A stretch of 64,000 nucleotides of DNA from Eublepharis macularius. Lineage: Eukaryota; Chordata; Lepidosauria; Squamata; Eublepharidae. Positions 1-39,299 of this stretch are shown here, one piece after another. Location: positions 9,382,001-9,446,000 of the forward strand of contig NC_072801.1 in the NCBI RefSeq assembly GCF_028583425.1, in the 5' to 3' direction. Under the pieces are notes generated by a model that was not told the origin of the DNA, ran no database searches, and saw nothing but the letters and a program-made list of their open reading frames with translations. A program made the position numbers and the translations under genes. Within the stretch, counting starts at the first letter, position 1; each line of letters begins with the position of its first letter.

Positions 1-92
1 GTCAATCCGAAACAATTCCCGAGTTGGCTCATCGTGGGTCACCTGAATATGAAAGTCGGAATCTGTTAAAGTTGGCATAGAATAGAAGCCTC
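1..92 (-). CDS. Possible coding exon cut by the window edge
   Basis: On the minus strand a CTACAG acceptor (93-98) is followed by an open frame to the window edge reading GFYSMPTLTDSDFHIQ and on through THDEPTREL. The composition looks protein-like and no stop interrupts it. I do not recognise the protein. The plus strand is also open in one frame, and 92 bases is short, so chance is a real alternative. Confidence 0.25.
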
Positions 93-194
93 CTGTAGCA
101 GTTTTAAGCTTTGTCAGTTTGGAAGCTTGCTAGGTGATCTTGGGACCAGTTGCTCTTTCAACTTAGGGGTAAAAATGGAGGGGGAGAATACTGC

Positions 195-245
195 TGTAAG
201 CTGCTTTGGGTCCCCATTGGGCAGAAAAGCAGGGCTATAAATATC
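195..245 (+). repeat. SINE/LINE 3' tail fragment
   Basis: The sequence reads as the common squamate tail aagctgctttgggtccccat followed by an agaaaagcagggctataaa-type ending. Only the tail is recognisable. Confidence 0.55.
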
Positions 246-2914
246 TAAACCAACAAAATAATTGCAGATGTTTGAGGCTGAAGTTATACAGAGCAGCGTT
301 TGCTCTCCTCAGTATTTGGGTCCCTGTTGGGATTTGTTTTCAGCCAGCTTTGCTGTTGCTGTATCAACCGCTTCCCTCCTTGTCAGGTCCCCCTCCTAGA
401 GAATAAGCTGCTTGCAGAACTGCCAGAGGACGCCTGTGTCGTGGTGGCTCGTTTCCCTTTCCTTGAATGGACACCAACTGGCTTCACTGGTGATGGTTTG
501 GAAAGAGCTTGGGTCTACAACATCAGAGCTGTACGGCAGGCCCAACAGGGCAAAACAGAAGGAAGCCCAGCACAAGAGGCAAAGCACACTCCGCACTGAG
601 AAAGAGAGTTTTCCACCTCTCTCCTAAGGACAGACGTGGTTTGGGATCTTGCTCATGCTGAGAAGGACAGTAATGTGAATTGTCAGCATTGAAGAAACCG
701 TAAGATGCAAAGAGGGCAATTTATCAAGTATATATATATCCAATACAATGTTTTCCCCAGATAATAATTAACTATGCCTGCAGATTACCAAGGGGAAAAT
801 GGATTTAGGGCCAGTAGAGGTCTTCAGTTCAGTCAGTCATCGTGCCTATGAAATCTGCAATGGATCCCATTTCATGTTCCTGTGGGGTGGGGGAAGAGGA
901 CAGAAGTCAGGCAGATCTTAAAAAGCAGCTTCAGCCTAAGAATTCAGCCAAGTCTTTCTTAAAACCAAGTTCTTACATGTTTTAGACTACATTAAAACTT
1001 TGAGAATTGTTTAAACAGTGTGGCTAAAAGAACAAATTAGGAGAGGCAGGTTGCCATCCAGACTCCACCCCTCTCCTATTACAGTATTTATCATAGCTTA
1101 GTGCCACTTACAAAGGCAAATGCCGATTCTGGACATCTTTAAACAGCTTGCAGAGATCAACTCTTTTGAGTTCCGGTTTTAGCTAACCGTGGCTTCGTGT
1201 TAACCTTGATCCAAGAATAGCTCCCTTGGGGAAAGGGTGCGGTGAATGGATGAGGTTGTGCAACATTCCTGATAATTTAACCATGGTTAAGGGATAGGGA
1301 CACACTACATTTCCACGGGGCTGACCTGACACAGAGGAGCCCACTGTAAATGAACCACGACCTCTGCTCCACCCAGCTCGATCAATTTACGGATTTATTT
1401 TTAATTTACAGAAAATGGAGAACAGAAACATACCAGCAATATACAGCTTCGCCCTGCCAAAATGGAGCTTTAACATCACATTTATGCATGCATATAGTTT
1501 GATCCTTTTTTTTTTTTTGGCTGACAGAAATGAACAGCTGTTTTTAAAAAAGGAAGAGCATATCAGCTTTTTCAGTTTACATTTTTCAGAATGCCCTTTT
1601 GAGCAGCTCAGGTGTTCAGTGCCTCTAAAAGGGCTTTGTCCTCATGCGGGACACCAGCCTTGCCTGTCAATGTGGACAGCCACCCTCTGGGGACAATTTA
1701 AGTAGCACTTGCAAGGCCATCAGAAGATGAAAAGTGCAACTTACGATGGTGCTGATAAAGGCCCTTAAAATAGCTTTTGCCATTGGCTGTCTAGAATGGC
1801 TTGCCACCTGTGTTTAAAAATTTTGCATTGAAAAGGTCACAGTATAATGATTTAAACAATTAATGCATCTGGGGGAAGGAAAATGGAAAGTACTAGCATC
1901 CAAGAGAGTAGCTGTGTATGGCACCTGAGTTCAATGTAGCGAGTATCTGCACATGTTGCAACAGCAATGTTTCACACCCTGCCATGCTCTCAAAATCAAA
2001 TTTAAAGCTCTGCAGAATACAGCTTTTTTGGGGGAAGGGAAATTCTGTAAGAAACCAGAATCCAATGAAGCAATTTTTTAATACTCGCTTTCATGCTTCT
2101 GAATAGTAAAGTGCAAAAATAAGCTCACACAGAACTTTTCATCCATGTGCTTTTCTTTCCCAACCAGGCATTACGCTCCCCAAATGCAAACATTTTGTCA
2201 CCGAATTCAATAGACCCGGTGGGCATGCACGTGCTGCCCAACAAAGAATCTGGATTCACAAAGATCTTCACAGACGCTCAAAGCCTTCATAAGGATGCCG
2301 CACCTGCTGAAGGCTAGGGTGCCAATGAGGTTATTTGGCCAGAACTTCCAGTGACTGGAAAGGGAGGCCTGGTTTCATGCCAGAGCATCTAGTTCCTGCT
2401 GTACCCCCCCTCCCAACATGCAACCTTTCTACTTCACTTGCTTCTCTCCAACTTTCACCAACAGGAGTTAAAAGGGGAACAAAATGTATATACAAATTTG
2501 CCCGATACGTTAACTTGTTTCCCTCGGCAGACTCTAGGGAGAGAATAGCTCTGTTCTACGGGTTATCCTTATTTCCCTTGCATGGGGCTTCCTCAGCCTT
2601 TGGAGAACCACCATTAGAATTTCATGGCTGCTCAATGAAACCTGAATCCCAGCTGCAGAAGCACCCAGAGTCTTCTAGCTGAACAGTCCATTGCCAAAGC
2701 TCTTGTGACCCACCATCTAGAAGCTACTAACCTTATAAGCCTGTTTAATGCTGCACAGCCTGACTTGCCAGAATGAAATGTCTCATGCATAGCCAGGGAC
2801 AATAAAACACTCTTACCTTTGAGTGGAAGTTACATCGAAGCAATATGGCTTTGCATTTTGGCCTTTCTTGGAATGTGGTTAAGGGTTTTAGGCAGGCAAT
2901 TACAAGCTAGCGTA

Positions 2915-3095
2915 GAGCAGGGGCTAAAATATTAAGACTTTGAATGGGAAGGGCTGGGCTCAAGCCCCCATTCAGCCATGAGCCTACTGGGTGACCTCTC
3001 TCTCAGCCTAGCCTACCTCACAGGATTCCTCTGAGACAAAACAAAGGCAGGGTGCTCTATGGATACCACTTGGAGCTTTCTGGAGAAAAGTGGAT
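2915..3095 (+). repeat. tRNA-derived SINE, old copy
   Basis: The segment contains the gggctcaagcccccattcag box-like part, then tgggtgacctctctctcag and cctacctcacagg, typical of CORE/MIR-like and Sauria-like SINEs. It is diverged, with no clear target duplication. Confidence 0.55.
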
Positions 3096-3921
3096 AGGAT
3101 TAGATGCTGAGAGGGTTGACCACCTGTAGTCAAGGGTGTGCCAGCAACCCGCCCACCCCCAGCCCTCACCTGACCTAACCACCAAGGCCTTCCTTCTGAC
3201 ACTTCTGTTGTGCTTAGATCGGAAACCCTCTGTGCAAGGGCAGGGCAGCTTTGTGCCCGTAACGGCACTAGACCATTGGCTCCTGTTATTTGCCTTAGGG
3301 CTGCCAAACTCAGGGTGTTTTGTCACTCAAGCCTGCTGTTTCTATCCATGTCCCACCAAGGCCCAAGCTGAACCCCACGTTGACGAGACGGCCCTGCCCT
3401 CCATGCCACTGGCAGCCAGGAGCAAGGTGAGCCTCTGCAGCCAGTCCACAGTCTCCTTGCTCTGCCACCTCAAGCAGTTCCTTGGGCAGCTTGGCTGGAG
3501 AAGCAGCTTTGTACAAACCAACTGAAGGAGGCTTGGTTGACAAATCGCTTGGCTTGGCTTTTCAACTTCCAGGTGGAGCCGGGAGATCACCTGGAATGAC
3601 AACAGATCTCCAGAGGGCAGAGAACAGTTGCTGTTCTCAAGGATGGACTTTCTGGCATTATATGCAGCTGAAGTTCTTCCCCTCCCCTAAGTGCTGATCT
3701 CACAAGGCTCTACCCTCAAATCTCCAGGAATTTCCCAACCCAGAGTTGGCAACCCTTTTCACCAGTTGCATCTGCACACATTTGCATGTGAATTCAGACA
3801 AGAGTTCCTCAGGGAGGGGAAACGTTACTTTGTGATGCATGCAAGTGCCGCTGCCCTCTCCTAGAAGGGGCACGTGAGAGGGAAAGGAAGGGCTGCTCTT
3901 TGGACGGTCGCTGCAGTGCAT

Positions 3922-4049
3922 GCATGCATCTGACAAAGAGAGCTGTGGGTCTCGAAAGTTTATGCCTCAATAAAGTTGGTTTATCTCAAAGGTACTACTG
4001 GACTTTTTACTATTTTGCAACTACAGACTAACACAGCTAACTCCTCTGG
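3922..4049 (+). repeat. Half copy of a long-palindrome foldback repeat
   Basis: The segment matches the right arm of a repeat family seen about eight times here: atctgacaaagagagctgtg, tctcgaaagtttatgc, ctactggact, then ttgcaactacagactaacac and ctcctctgga. The left arm is missing. Confidence 0.7.
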
Positions 4050-4509
4050 ACACATTAAAAAGTTATTAAAAAAATATTCAAAGTCTGCTCAATTAGGGGC
4101 CATGTTTTTAAACCAATAAATGCAATCATTGCTGCAGCTCTAAATTAAAGGTTCAGAAGCAGCAAGACACGCATTTGGTTGCATCTAAACAGGTTGCGAT
4201 GCTGCCTGCTTGACCATCATGGGGGCTAGAATCCCTGGACAAAACACCTCTAGCATTTGGTTTCTAGCTGCTCTCAAGGGAAAACAAGCTAAATGTATCT
4301 ATCTTTTTAGAGCAACTCCTAGCTTTATAGAGTTTTGAAAGACTCACTGACAGAATTTTTGACAGTTATTTTGTTAACTCACGCCACTTCTACTGTTCAA
4401 GTGATGGGAAAAACAAAGAGAAAATGCAGCCCTCTGAAGACTTAATATTTGCAAAAGTGGCCCCCTCATCTTGGGCCCAAGTTTTCCTCAAATACCAAGC
4501 TTCACTAGA

Positions 4510-4646
4510 AAACAGCAAGAGTCCAGTAGCACCTATAAGACTAACAAAATTTGTGGCTCAAGAAAACTCCTACCCTACCACAAATTTGGGTACTTTTCTA
4601 TTGCTCTTTTCTACTGCTACAGACAGACTAACAGCTATCCATCTTA
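4510..4646 (+). repeat. Divergent relative of the foldback repeat family
   Basis: It begins agcaagagtccagtagcacc and ends ctacagacagactaacagct, like the arms of the palindromic family, but the middle differs. This may be a related subfamily. Confidence 0.5.
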
Positions 4647-5594
4647 ATCACGCTTCACTAGTGTGAGTTCCAAGTGGGGGAGCGGGGGCGGGGGGACTGA
4701 CAAGGCTGCTTATACTTGCTGTGCCCTGCTCTCCGGAACTGCTGTATCTCCCATAGAGACCCCCCCAGTCCTGGGAAGGCATCTCCACTTGTCTTCCTAT
4801 GAAATCTTTGAAATCAGATTCAATAAATAACCACATCTGCACAACACCAGCTCCGTTCCCTTCACACGAGATGTGCTTTTCCAGAACCGGGGGCTGGAGA
4901 CCATATGAAGGGGCACTGGCCGGCACCTAGACACTTTGACATCTGAAAAATAAAAAAAAATTAAGTTGGAAAGAATACGCTCCTTAGTAAAACTGCCATC
5001 TTAATTTATGGCTCAGAATAGGTCTCTAAATAATGGGATTTGTTGCAAAGTGCTGGGATTTCATAACTGAAAGATGACCTGCATAACAACTGGCTTTAAA
5101 AAAGTTCACTGTAGTTGAGGCAATTCATGACCCGCTTCACAATCTGCATGTTTTAAGATGGGCGACCCTCTTAATTCTTAGGAGAAACCTCACTATTCTG
5201 GTCCCTCTAAGCATCAGCATGGCTGGGAAATACTATTCACAGTGGTGCTCCAGAAGGCAAAGTGCTGCATTTGGCTTTAAAAAAAAAAAAAAGATTGCAC
5301 AGCACGTGCACATTATCAGAAGCAGTCTCTTAATTGTGGCATCATTCATTATTCCACAGATAATTTTCTTCATTTAATGGCCCAACTAATACTCAGCTGA
5401 ATGCAACATTCTCCACATTTGGAAAAGCGGCCTCAAAAGGCTACCATCAGGAGCCGAAAAGCAGCGATGTACAGGTTTGGGTGTGCTTAACTCTTTCTCC
5501 ACTGGCTGCTCCTGCTCTCCAAACACTATCCATAACATTTTTTTAAAAGAAAGATTAACAGATAAGCATGGCCATAAAGAAAGGGCCCTGTCAA

Positions 5595-5857
5595 GTAGTA
5601 AAGAGCCCAGTAGCATCTTTAAGACTAACCAGCTTTATTATAGCATAAACTTTTGAGAACCACTGCTCTCTTCGTCTGATGCAACTTTATTGTAGCATAA
5701 GCTTTTGAGAACCACTTCTCTCTTCATCAGATGCATCTGACAAAGACAGCTGTGGTTCTTGAAAGCTTATGCTACAATGAAGTTGGTTAGTCTTAAAGAT
5801 GCTACTGGACTCTTTACTATTTTGCAACTACAGACTAACACGGCTAACTCCTCTGGA
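5595..5857. repeat. Long-palindrome foldback repeat, nearly complete
   Basis: Both arms are present: agtaaagagcccagtagcat through gcataaacttttgagaacca on the left, and the reverse complement from tctgacaaagacagctgtgg through ctactggactctttactatt on the right, ending ctaactcctctggatct. Part of the left arm is duplicated near 5676-5735. The family can fold into a hairpin and has no coding capacity. Confidence 0.75.
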
Positions 5858-6850
5858 TCTCTGCCGTCAAGGATATTTTGCATGTTCCAGCCACTTCCTC
5901 AAAAACAACTGCTAGAAACTCAGCATGCAAAACAAACTTGGGCAGCTAATTCCCTGTGGTCCCCTTGCACAAAGAATCAGCAGTACTGTGACGCACTTTG
6001 CAGAAGGGACTGGTCCTAGTTGACTTCACCTCCTCTACTCAGCTGTACAGTGAGCTTCTGAACAAGCAAGCAAGCAAGCAAAGGCATTTGGATTCCAGCC
6101 TGACCAACTCTTGATTTACTGGAGATACCACCCTAACTAAGGAAAAGTAAAAATAAACCTTGTCAAGGAGAACCTTTCAAGCCTGCTCCAAAGCCTTGCT
6201 TCTTTCCTTGATAGGAATTACTATCTTGGTAAAGCGAACCCCTCCACTCTGAAGCTTGTGCAGTCAGCGACACAATCATTTTTGTATCTAATCTATTACA
6301 AAATCAGGGGCCTGGATAATTCCAGTCCTCATTGACGAAAGCAATTCACATCTAACCCTTACGACATCCAAGAGATTAAATGGAGAGTTGTGCACTGAAT
6401 TCTTTGTAGTGCAGTCCTGTGCTTCCAGGGTATCCCAGGGTAACGAGTCCATGCACCAGCAAAAGAGCAAGACAGAAGATGACTGGAACCCACCCTCCTC
6501 TTCAAACTAAACACTTGTGTGCAAGAGAAAGGGAGGCTCCGTAATAAATAGCTTAGTTGTACCTATAAAATGATATAAATAAGTTATTAATTTTAAACCT
6601 TCATATTGTTTGAATAAATATGTCTTAAGAGTTTAAGTTTCATACATACACACAAATGCACACACAAACCCTTGCACACACATTTAAAGTGCACATCCCC
6701 CACCCAAACTGAGTTAGTTCCTACTTTTGAAAATTCTTCACCACTGTTAAGAGTTTTGTGCCTACAGAAATTAAATATTGCTTTGCTTAGCCCTTTTGTA
6801 ATGCAATCCATTTCCTACCCTGAGAACAGGGCAGGGCAGAGATTTACTCA

Positions 6851-6856
6851 TTTATT
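6851..6856 (-). terminator. Candidate polyadenylation signal for SEC14L5
   Basis: An AATAAA hexamer on the minus strand lies about 775 bases downstream of the SEC14L5 stop codon and is the first exact match I found going downstream. That gives a plausible 3' UTR length, but other hexamers lie further left and nothing here proves use. Confidence 0.3.
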
Positions 6857-7629
6857 GCTCATAGACCTGAGAAAAAAAAGGGAAAGTGTAGGGGAGGGGA
6901 ATCAGTGCTTACTCCTTTAAGAAAGAAGCCGTTTCAGTGCACTGCAGGAAAACTTGCGTATATTTTGGGCGGGGGGGGGGACTTCTTAGGGATGCCGAAG
7001 CAAGTTAGCTAGCAATATCCAGGCATCTAAACTCTGAGATATGTTTCTACTTAAAGTAACATGGAAATGTGCATCTTCCCCTCCCCTCCCACATCCATTT
7101 ATATACATATTAGCAGACTGCATCTTATCCCTGCTATTGAGATAACTTTTGTGCCTTGTTAAAAACCCAAGTGGCACTGCTGATGCCCCAAGAAACTAGA
7201 CCAGGTTTTTTGCTACACATAAAGACAGTTCTACAGGTCCTAGTAGGTAAGGCGACATCAGATAGCTCTGCAGTTATGAAGAGTTATGCTGATAGGAGAG
7301 AGCCCTTTAACCACAGGAATTATGTACAATTCATGCAAAAAGTGATATGCATTCTAATGCACAGATTGTGTTCACGAACAGTCCAGGAACACCAGTCCTT
7401 GCGATTTAGAAGCCCCAAGTCCATTCCTGAAAAAGAAGGATTTCAAGCAGCTTCCCCAGAAAACATCTCTGCCTCCAACTTGCTGTTCTTTGCCATCTCC
7501 TTGAAAGGCTGTCCCTAGGCACTGCTGTTCAGCCACTTGGCTCTTTGGTTCGGCCCACAGGGCAGACCTGAGGAAGACATCTGGGCCCAGCAGTCACGTG
7601 CTTGGTGTCTGATGCTTGCCTGGATGATG

Positions 7630-36229
<28,600 letters not shown>

Positions 36230-36242
36230 TTTTACTTCATGC

Positions 36243-38317
36243 CTGCAATGGAAGAGAACAGCAACCTGTTAAGAAATCTACCTTGGCCATCCCACAGTAA
36301 GTCCAAACACATCCTTTTGGTTTCACAACAGAACTGCTTTCTTTCCACACAGACACTAGAGAAAAAAATACGGAGGGTCACCTGAGATGGGTCAGGTTTC
36401 TAACACAAATTCACAAGAAAAGGAAGCCCTTGGCAGGCCTCAGTCCCCTCGGCTGAAGCGCAATAATCCTTTGCTTTTATCTTGTAGCTGATGTCATCAC
36501 ACTGCCACATTAATGCTTTGGATTTTAAAGAATGCTTAACCAGCCAAATTCAAAGTTGTGTCCAACTGGGCTAACTAAACTCATCTGAGTTTTAAAAACA
36601 CAAAGAAAGAGAAAGCCAAGAGGAAGACAGCAGGTTTTACAAAATGTTCCAGGCTCACAGTTTAGAAAATTACATCGTTCTGACAAGTGACTCAACACCT
36701 TGCAATGAGCAATAAAGGGCTGCATGACTTACAATACCTATCGCTGCAGTTCAATTATCCAGATCTCTGGAATTCCTCCCCCTGCCCCCATAAAGAGCTT
36801 CTAGCCCTCATACACATGCCAGTAACAAGAATCCTGTGAGATAATGAATGCGCTCTTACAAAAAGCTCATTGAGTTGCTTTCTGCCAACTCTGTAGGATA
36901 TGCTGCCTCCGCTATTAGTACTAAATGATCATGAATGCCAGAAGTCTAGAAGACTGAGCCTCCAGGCTTCACTGTTCCTACTCACATTCCAGTGCTGAAA
37001 AGACAAAGACCTCAGAATTACATTTCAGATACAGGATCCAATGGGTGAAATCACCACCTGGGACAAAACTAATCCAAAAGGGCTGGCGTCCAAGGCTGGA
37101 GATGCCAAAATCAAAAGGTGCTTTACTACAGTGTATACAGCTTCAGGAAGCTTTCCATCTAAATGCTATTCAGCACCCTCAAGCAGGACAGCTTCTACAA
37201 TACCAGAGAAAAAGGAATGTGACTTTTCATTAATTTAAAGATACTGGAATTTGGGAACGGCTTGCATTTTCAGAATTTGTATTAACACTTCATGTTCATT
37301 AGTAGCCATCTGAGTATCTGAAAATCTTCAATTAACGTTCCCACAAGGACTACACAGGGATAGAGTACTACACAGAGATACTGCAGACATTCGAAAAGCT
37401 TGTGCTCAAATGAAAGACTAAGAGGTCAGAGTCAATCAGTAGAAAGTTTTGCTGTTATGTAACAGTCAGACATCCGAGAGCTGCAAGCAGCACAGGGCAT
37501 CTTAAAGCTGTAAGGGTGATCTCTAGAGTATGCAAGAGCCATCTGAGTAAGTGCTAGCACAGTGAAAGAATACAGTTGCAAAACACATTTAATAGTGATC
37601 TTCCTTGCACTTGATTACTTCACCTACCAATTAAGAAATCCATGCCAATTTCTTCAGAAAGAGTCCTTCAGAAAAGACTTAATCCAAACTGCCTGTCAAT
37701 AACTACACTTTTTTAAAAAATGCAAACTAATAGTAGCTGGATTGCTGGCATAAGCATTCAATCCTCGCACTTCTACCCTTTTGAATTTTGTTGTGTTGCG
37801 TCAATTGGCTATCATAAATCTCCTCCTCCTACAGAATATGTATAAATGGAGGCAAATTCAGTGGCTTATTAGTGCATTAACTAGCCTGAATTGCTCCAAT
37901 GTCTTTTTGCACATTAACATTTTCACATATATTTGTTTCTGCTTTCTGGGGACAAACCCCATATAGCTTTCTTCAAATGCTCCCAATTCCAGTAACTGTT
38001 AGGATATTTCACAAGACAAGAACCCAACAAAGCAGTTAAGATATCAAGTTTCCCAGAAAACAATGCCATAAGCTTCCAGCTACCAGCATCTTTCCCACCC
38101 ACCACCCACCTCCGTATCTCTGTCAAAGAACAGTATTTATTAAGCACATGCTTCTTACACCCAAAACTAAGGATGTCTGTAAAAAACAGTGGAAACTATT
38201 AAATTACAATCGCAGAATGAACAATAGTATATCTGTGCTAAATCACATAACCCAGGTTGTGCACGTTCTGTACTACCCACCCACCGCGACTCAAAAATTC
38301 TCCCCAAATAACAGTAT
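36243..38317. other. 5' side of SEC14L5: no gene or CpG island recognised
   Basis: AT-rich sequence that should be intron between a non-coding first exon and the first coding exon. I found no convincing first exon, promoter or CpG-rich stretch, and no clear interspersed repeat. Confidence 0.5.
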
Positions 38318-38571
38318 CATTAATAATAACATCTGATTTATATACCACCCTGCAGGACAACTTAATGCCACACTCAGGAGTTTACAAAGTGCATTATTAT
38401 TATCCTCACCACAATCACCCTGTGAGGTGGGTGGGGCTGAGAGAGCTCTGAGAGAGCGGTGACAGACCCAAGGTCACCTAGCTGGCTTTAAGCAGAGGAG
38501 GGGGGAATCACACCCAGCTCTCCAGATTAGAGTCCTGCCACTCTTAACCACTATACCAAAGCAACCAAAAT
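38318..38571 (-). repeat. Sauria-type tRNA SINE
   Basis: A reverse-orientation copy: taataacatctgatttatat, gcaggacaacttaatgccac, gaggtgggtggggctgagag, and head cactcttaaccactatacca. Confidence 0.88.
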
Positions 38572-38639
38572 TCTGTACTCACAAGAATCTATGCAAATGA
38601 AACCATCCTTGGAGAATAATCCTGCCTTATTTTGAACCT

Positions 38640-39250
38640 CTGGGACTACTAATTACATCATTCTCTTCTCCATTTTATGCTCACAACCACCCTGTGAGGT
38701 AGGTTAGGCTGAGTGTGCGCGACCGGTTCAAAGTCACCCAGAAAACTTTTAGGCTAAAATGAGAATCTGAGCCTCAATCACCCAGAGTGTCAGGACTGTG
38801 ACCCACAGCCCTTCCATCTTGCTTTCCTCCCCTGCTGTAAATTTCCAGTATTTGTTTTTGTCTGCAGGTTCACAGGAGCAGCTGGGTTCCCAAGACGGTC
38901 TTATCTGGGATGGCCGGCCGCAGCGACCTTGGAGCCGTTACTTTCACATTCTATCCTAGCTGGACAAGCAAGGGGGGGGGCGGTTTGGAGGGTTTGATAT
39001 ACTGTAACCAGCCTTAACACGTCATTCTCAACAAGAGTTCTGTGTACAGCCAAAGCTTCTCTTAGCCTTTGGATTATCTATGGACACTTGCATATTCTGA
39101 ATATATATTCTCTCAATAAATAACCTTTGACTCAAGAGACCCTGGATTTCTTGCTGCAAGGGGTGGGAGATGAAATTAGAGTACCCTGCCTTCCATAGAC
39201 TGACACAGAGTCTAATTTGACACTCTAACCACTACATCACACTTGCTCAC
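38640..39250 (-). repeat. Old tRNA-type SINE split by a solo LTR
   Basis: The left part (to 38787) reads ctcacaaccaccctgtgagg, taggttaggctgag and caatcacccagag. The right part (from 39206) continues with tctaatttgacactctaacc and actacatcacact, the complement of a tRNA-like head. The two parts are contiguous in SINE terms once the LTR is set aside. Confidence 0.7.
38788..39205 (+). mobile_element. Solo LTR, Ty3/Gypsy-like, 418 bp
   Basis: It begins TGTCAGGACTG and ends ACTGACA, the same termini as the LTRs of the element at 49518-55599, and is flanked by a perfect 5-bp target duplication cagag (38783-38787 and 39206-39210). An AATAAA signal (39115-39120) supports plus orientation. It carries no internal region, as expected after LTR-LTR recombination. 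It is inserted in an old SINE. Fossil; relatively young by its intact ends. Confidence 0.82.
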
Positions 39251-39299
39251 AAAATACCTCTACATTTTCAAGATTTTACTGCAAACAGAAGTTTTAAAA

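Larger units (their letters stand above)
93..7629. other. 3' side of SEC14L5: no recognised gene
   Basis: This stretch holds the presumed SEC14L5 3' UTR (right end) and then spacer with degraded repeats: a SINE tail near 195-245, a tRNA-type SINE near 2915-3095, and palindromic repeat copies at 3922-4049, 4510-4646 and 5595-5857. Short homopolymers occur at 1507-1518, 5279-5293 and 6968-6980. The longest open frame (3136-3525, plus strand) has no family signature I recognise and sits in low-complexity, Pro/Ser/Leu-rich sequence. Confidence 0.6.

Noticed and set aside
3136-3525. 129-residue open frame downstream of SEC14L5
   Set aside because: No recognisable motif, low-complexity composition, and overlapping open frames of similar length on the other strand.
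36900-38300. Promoter or first exon of SEC14L5
   Set aside because: A first exon is expected somewhere to the right of 36248, but I found no CpG-rich stretch, TATA box or donor convincing enough to place it.
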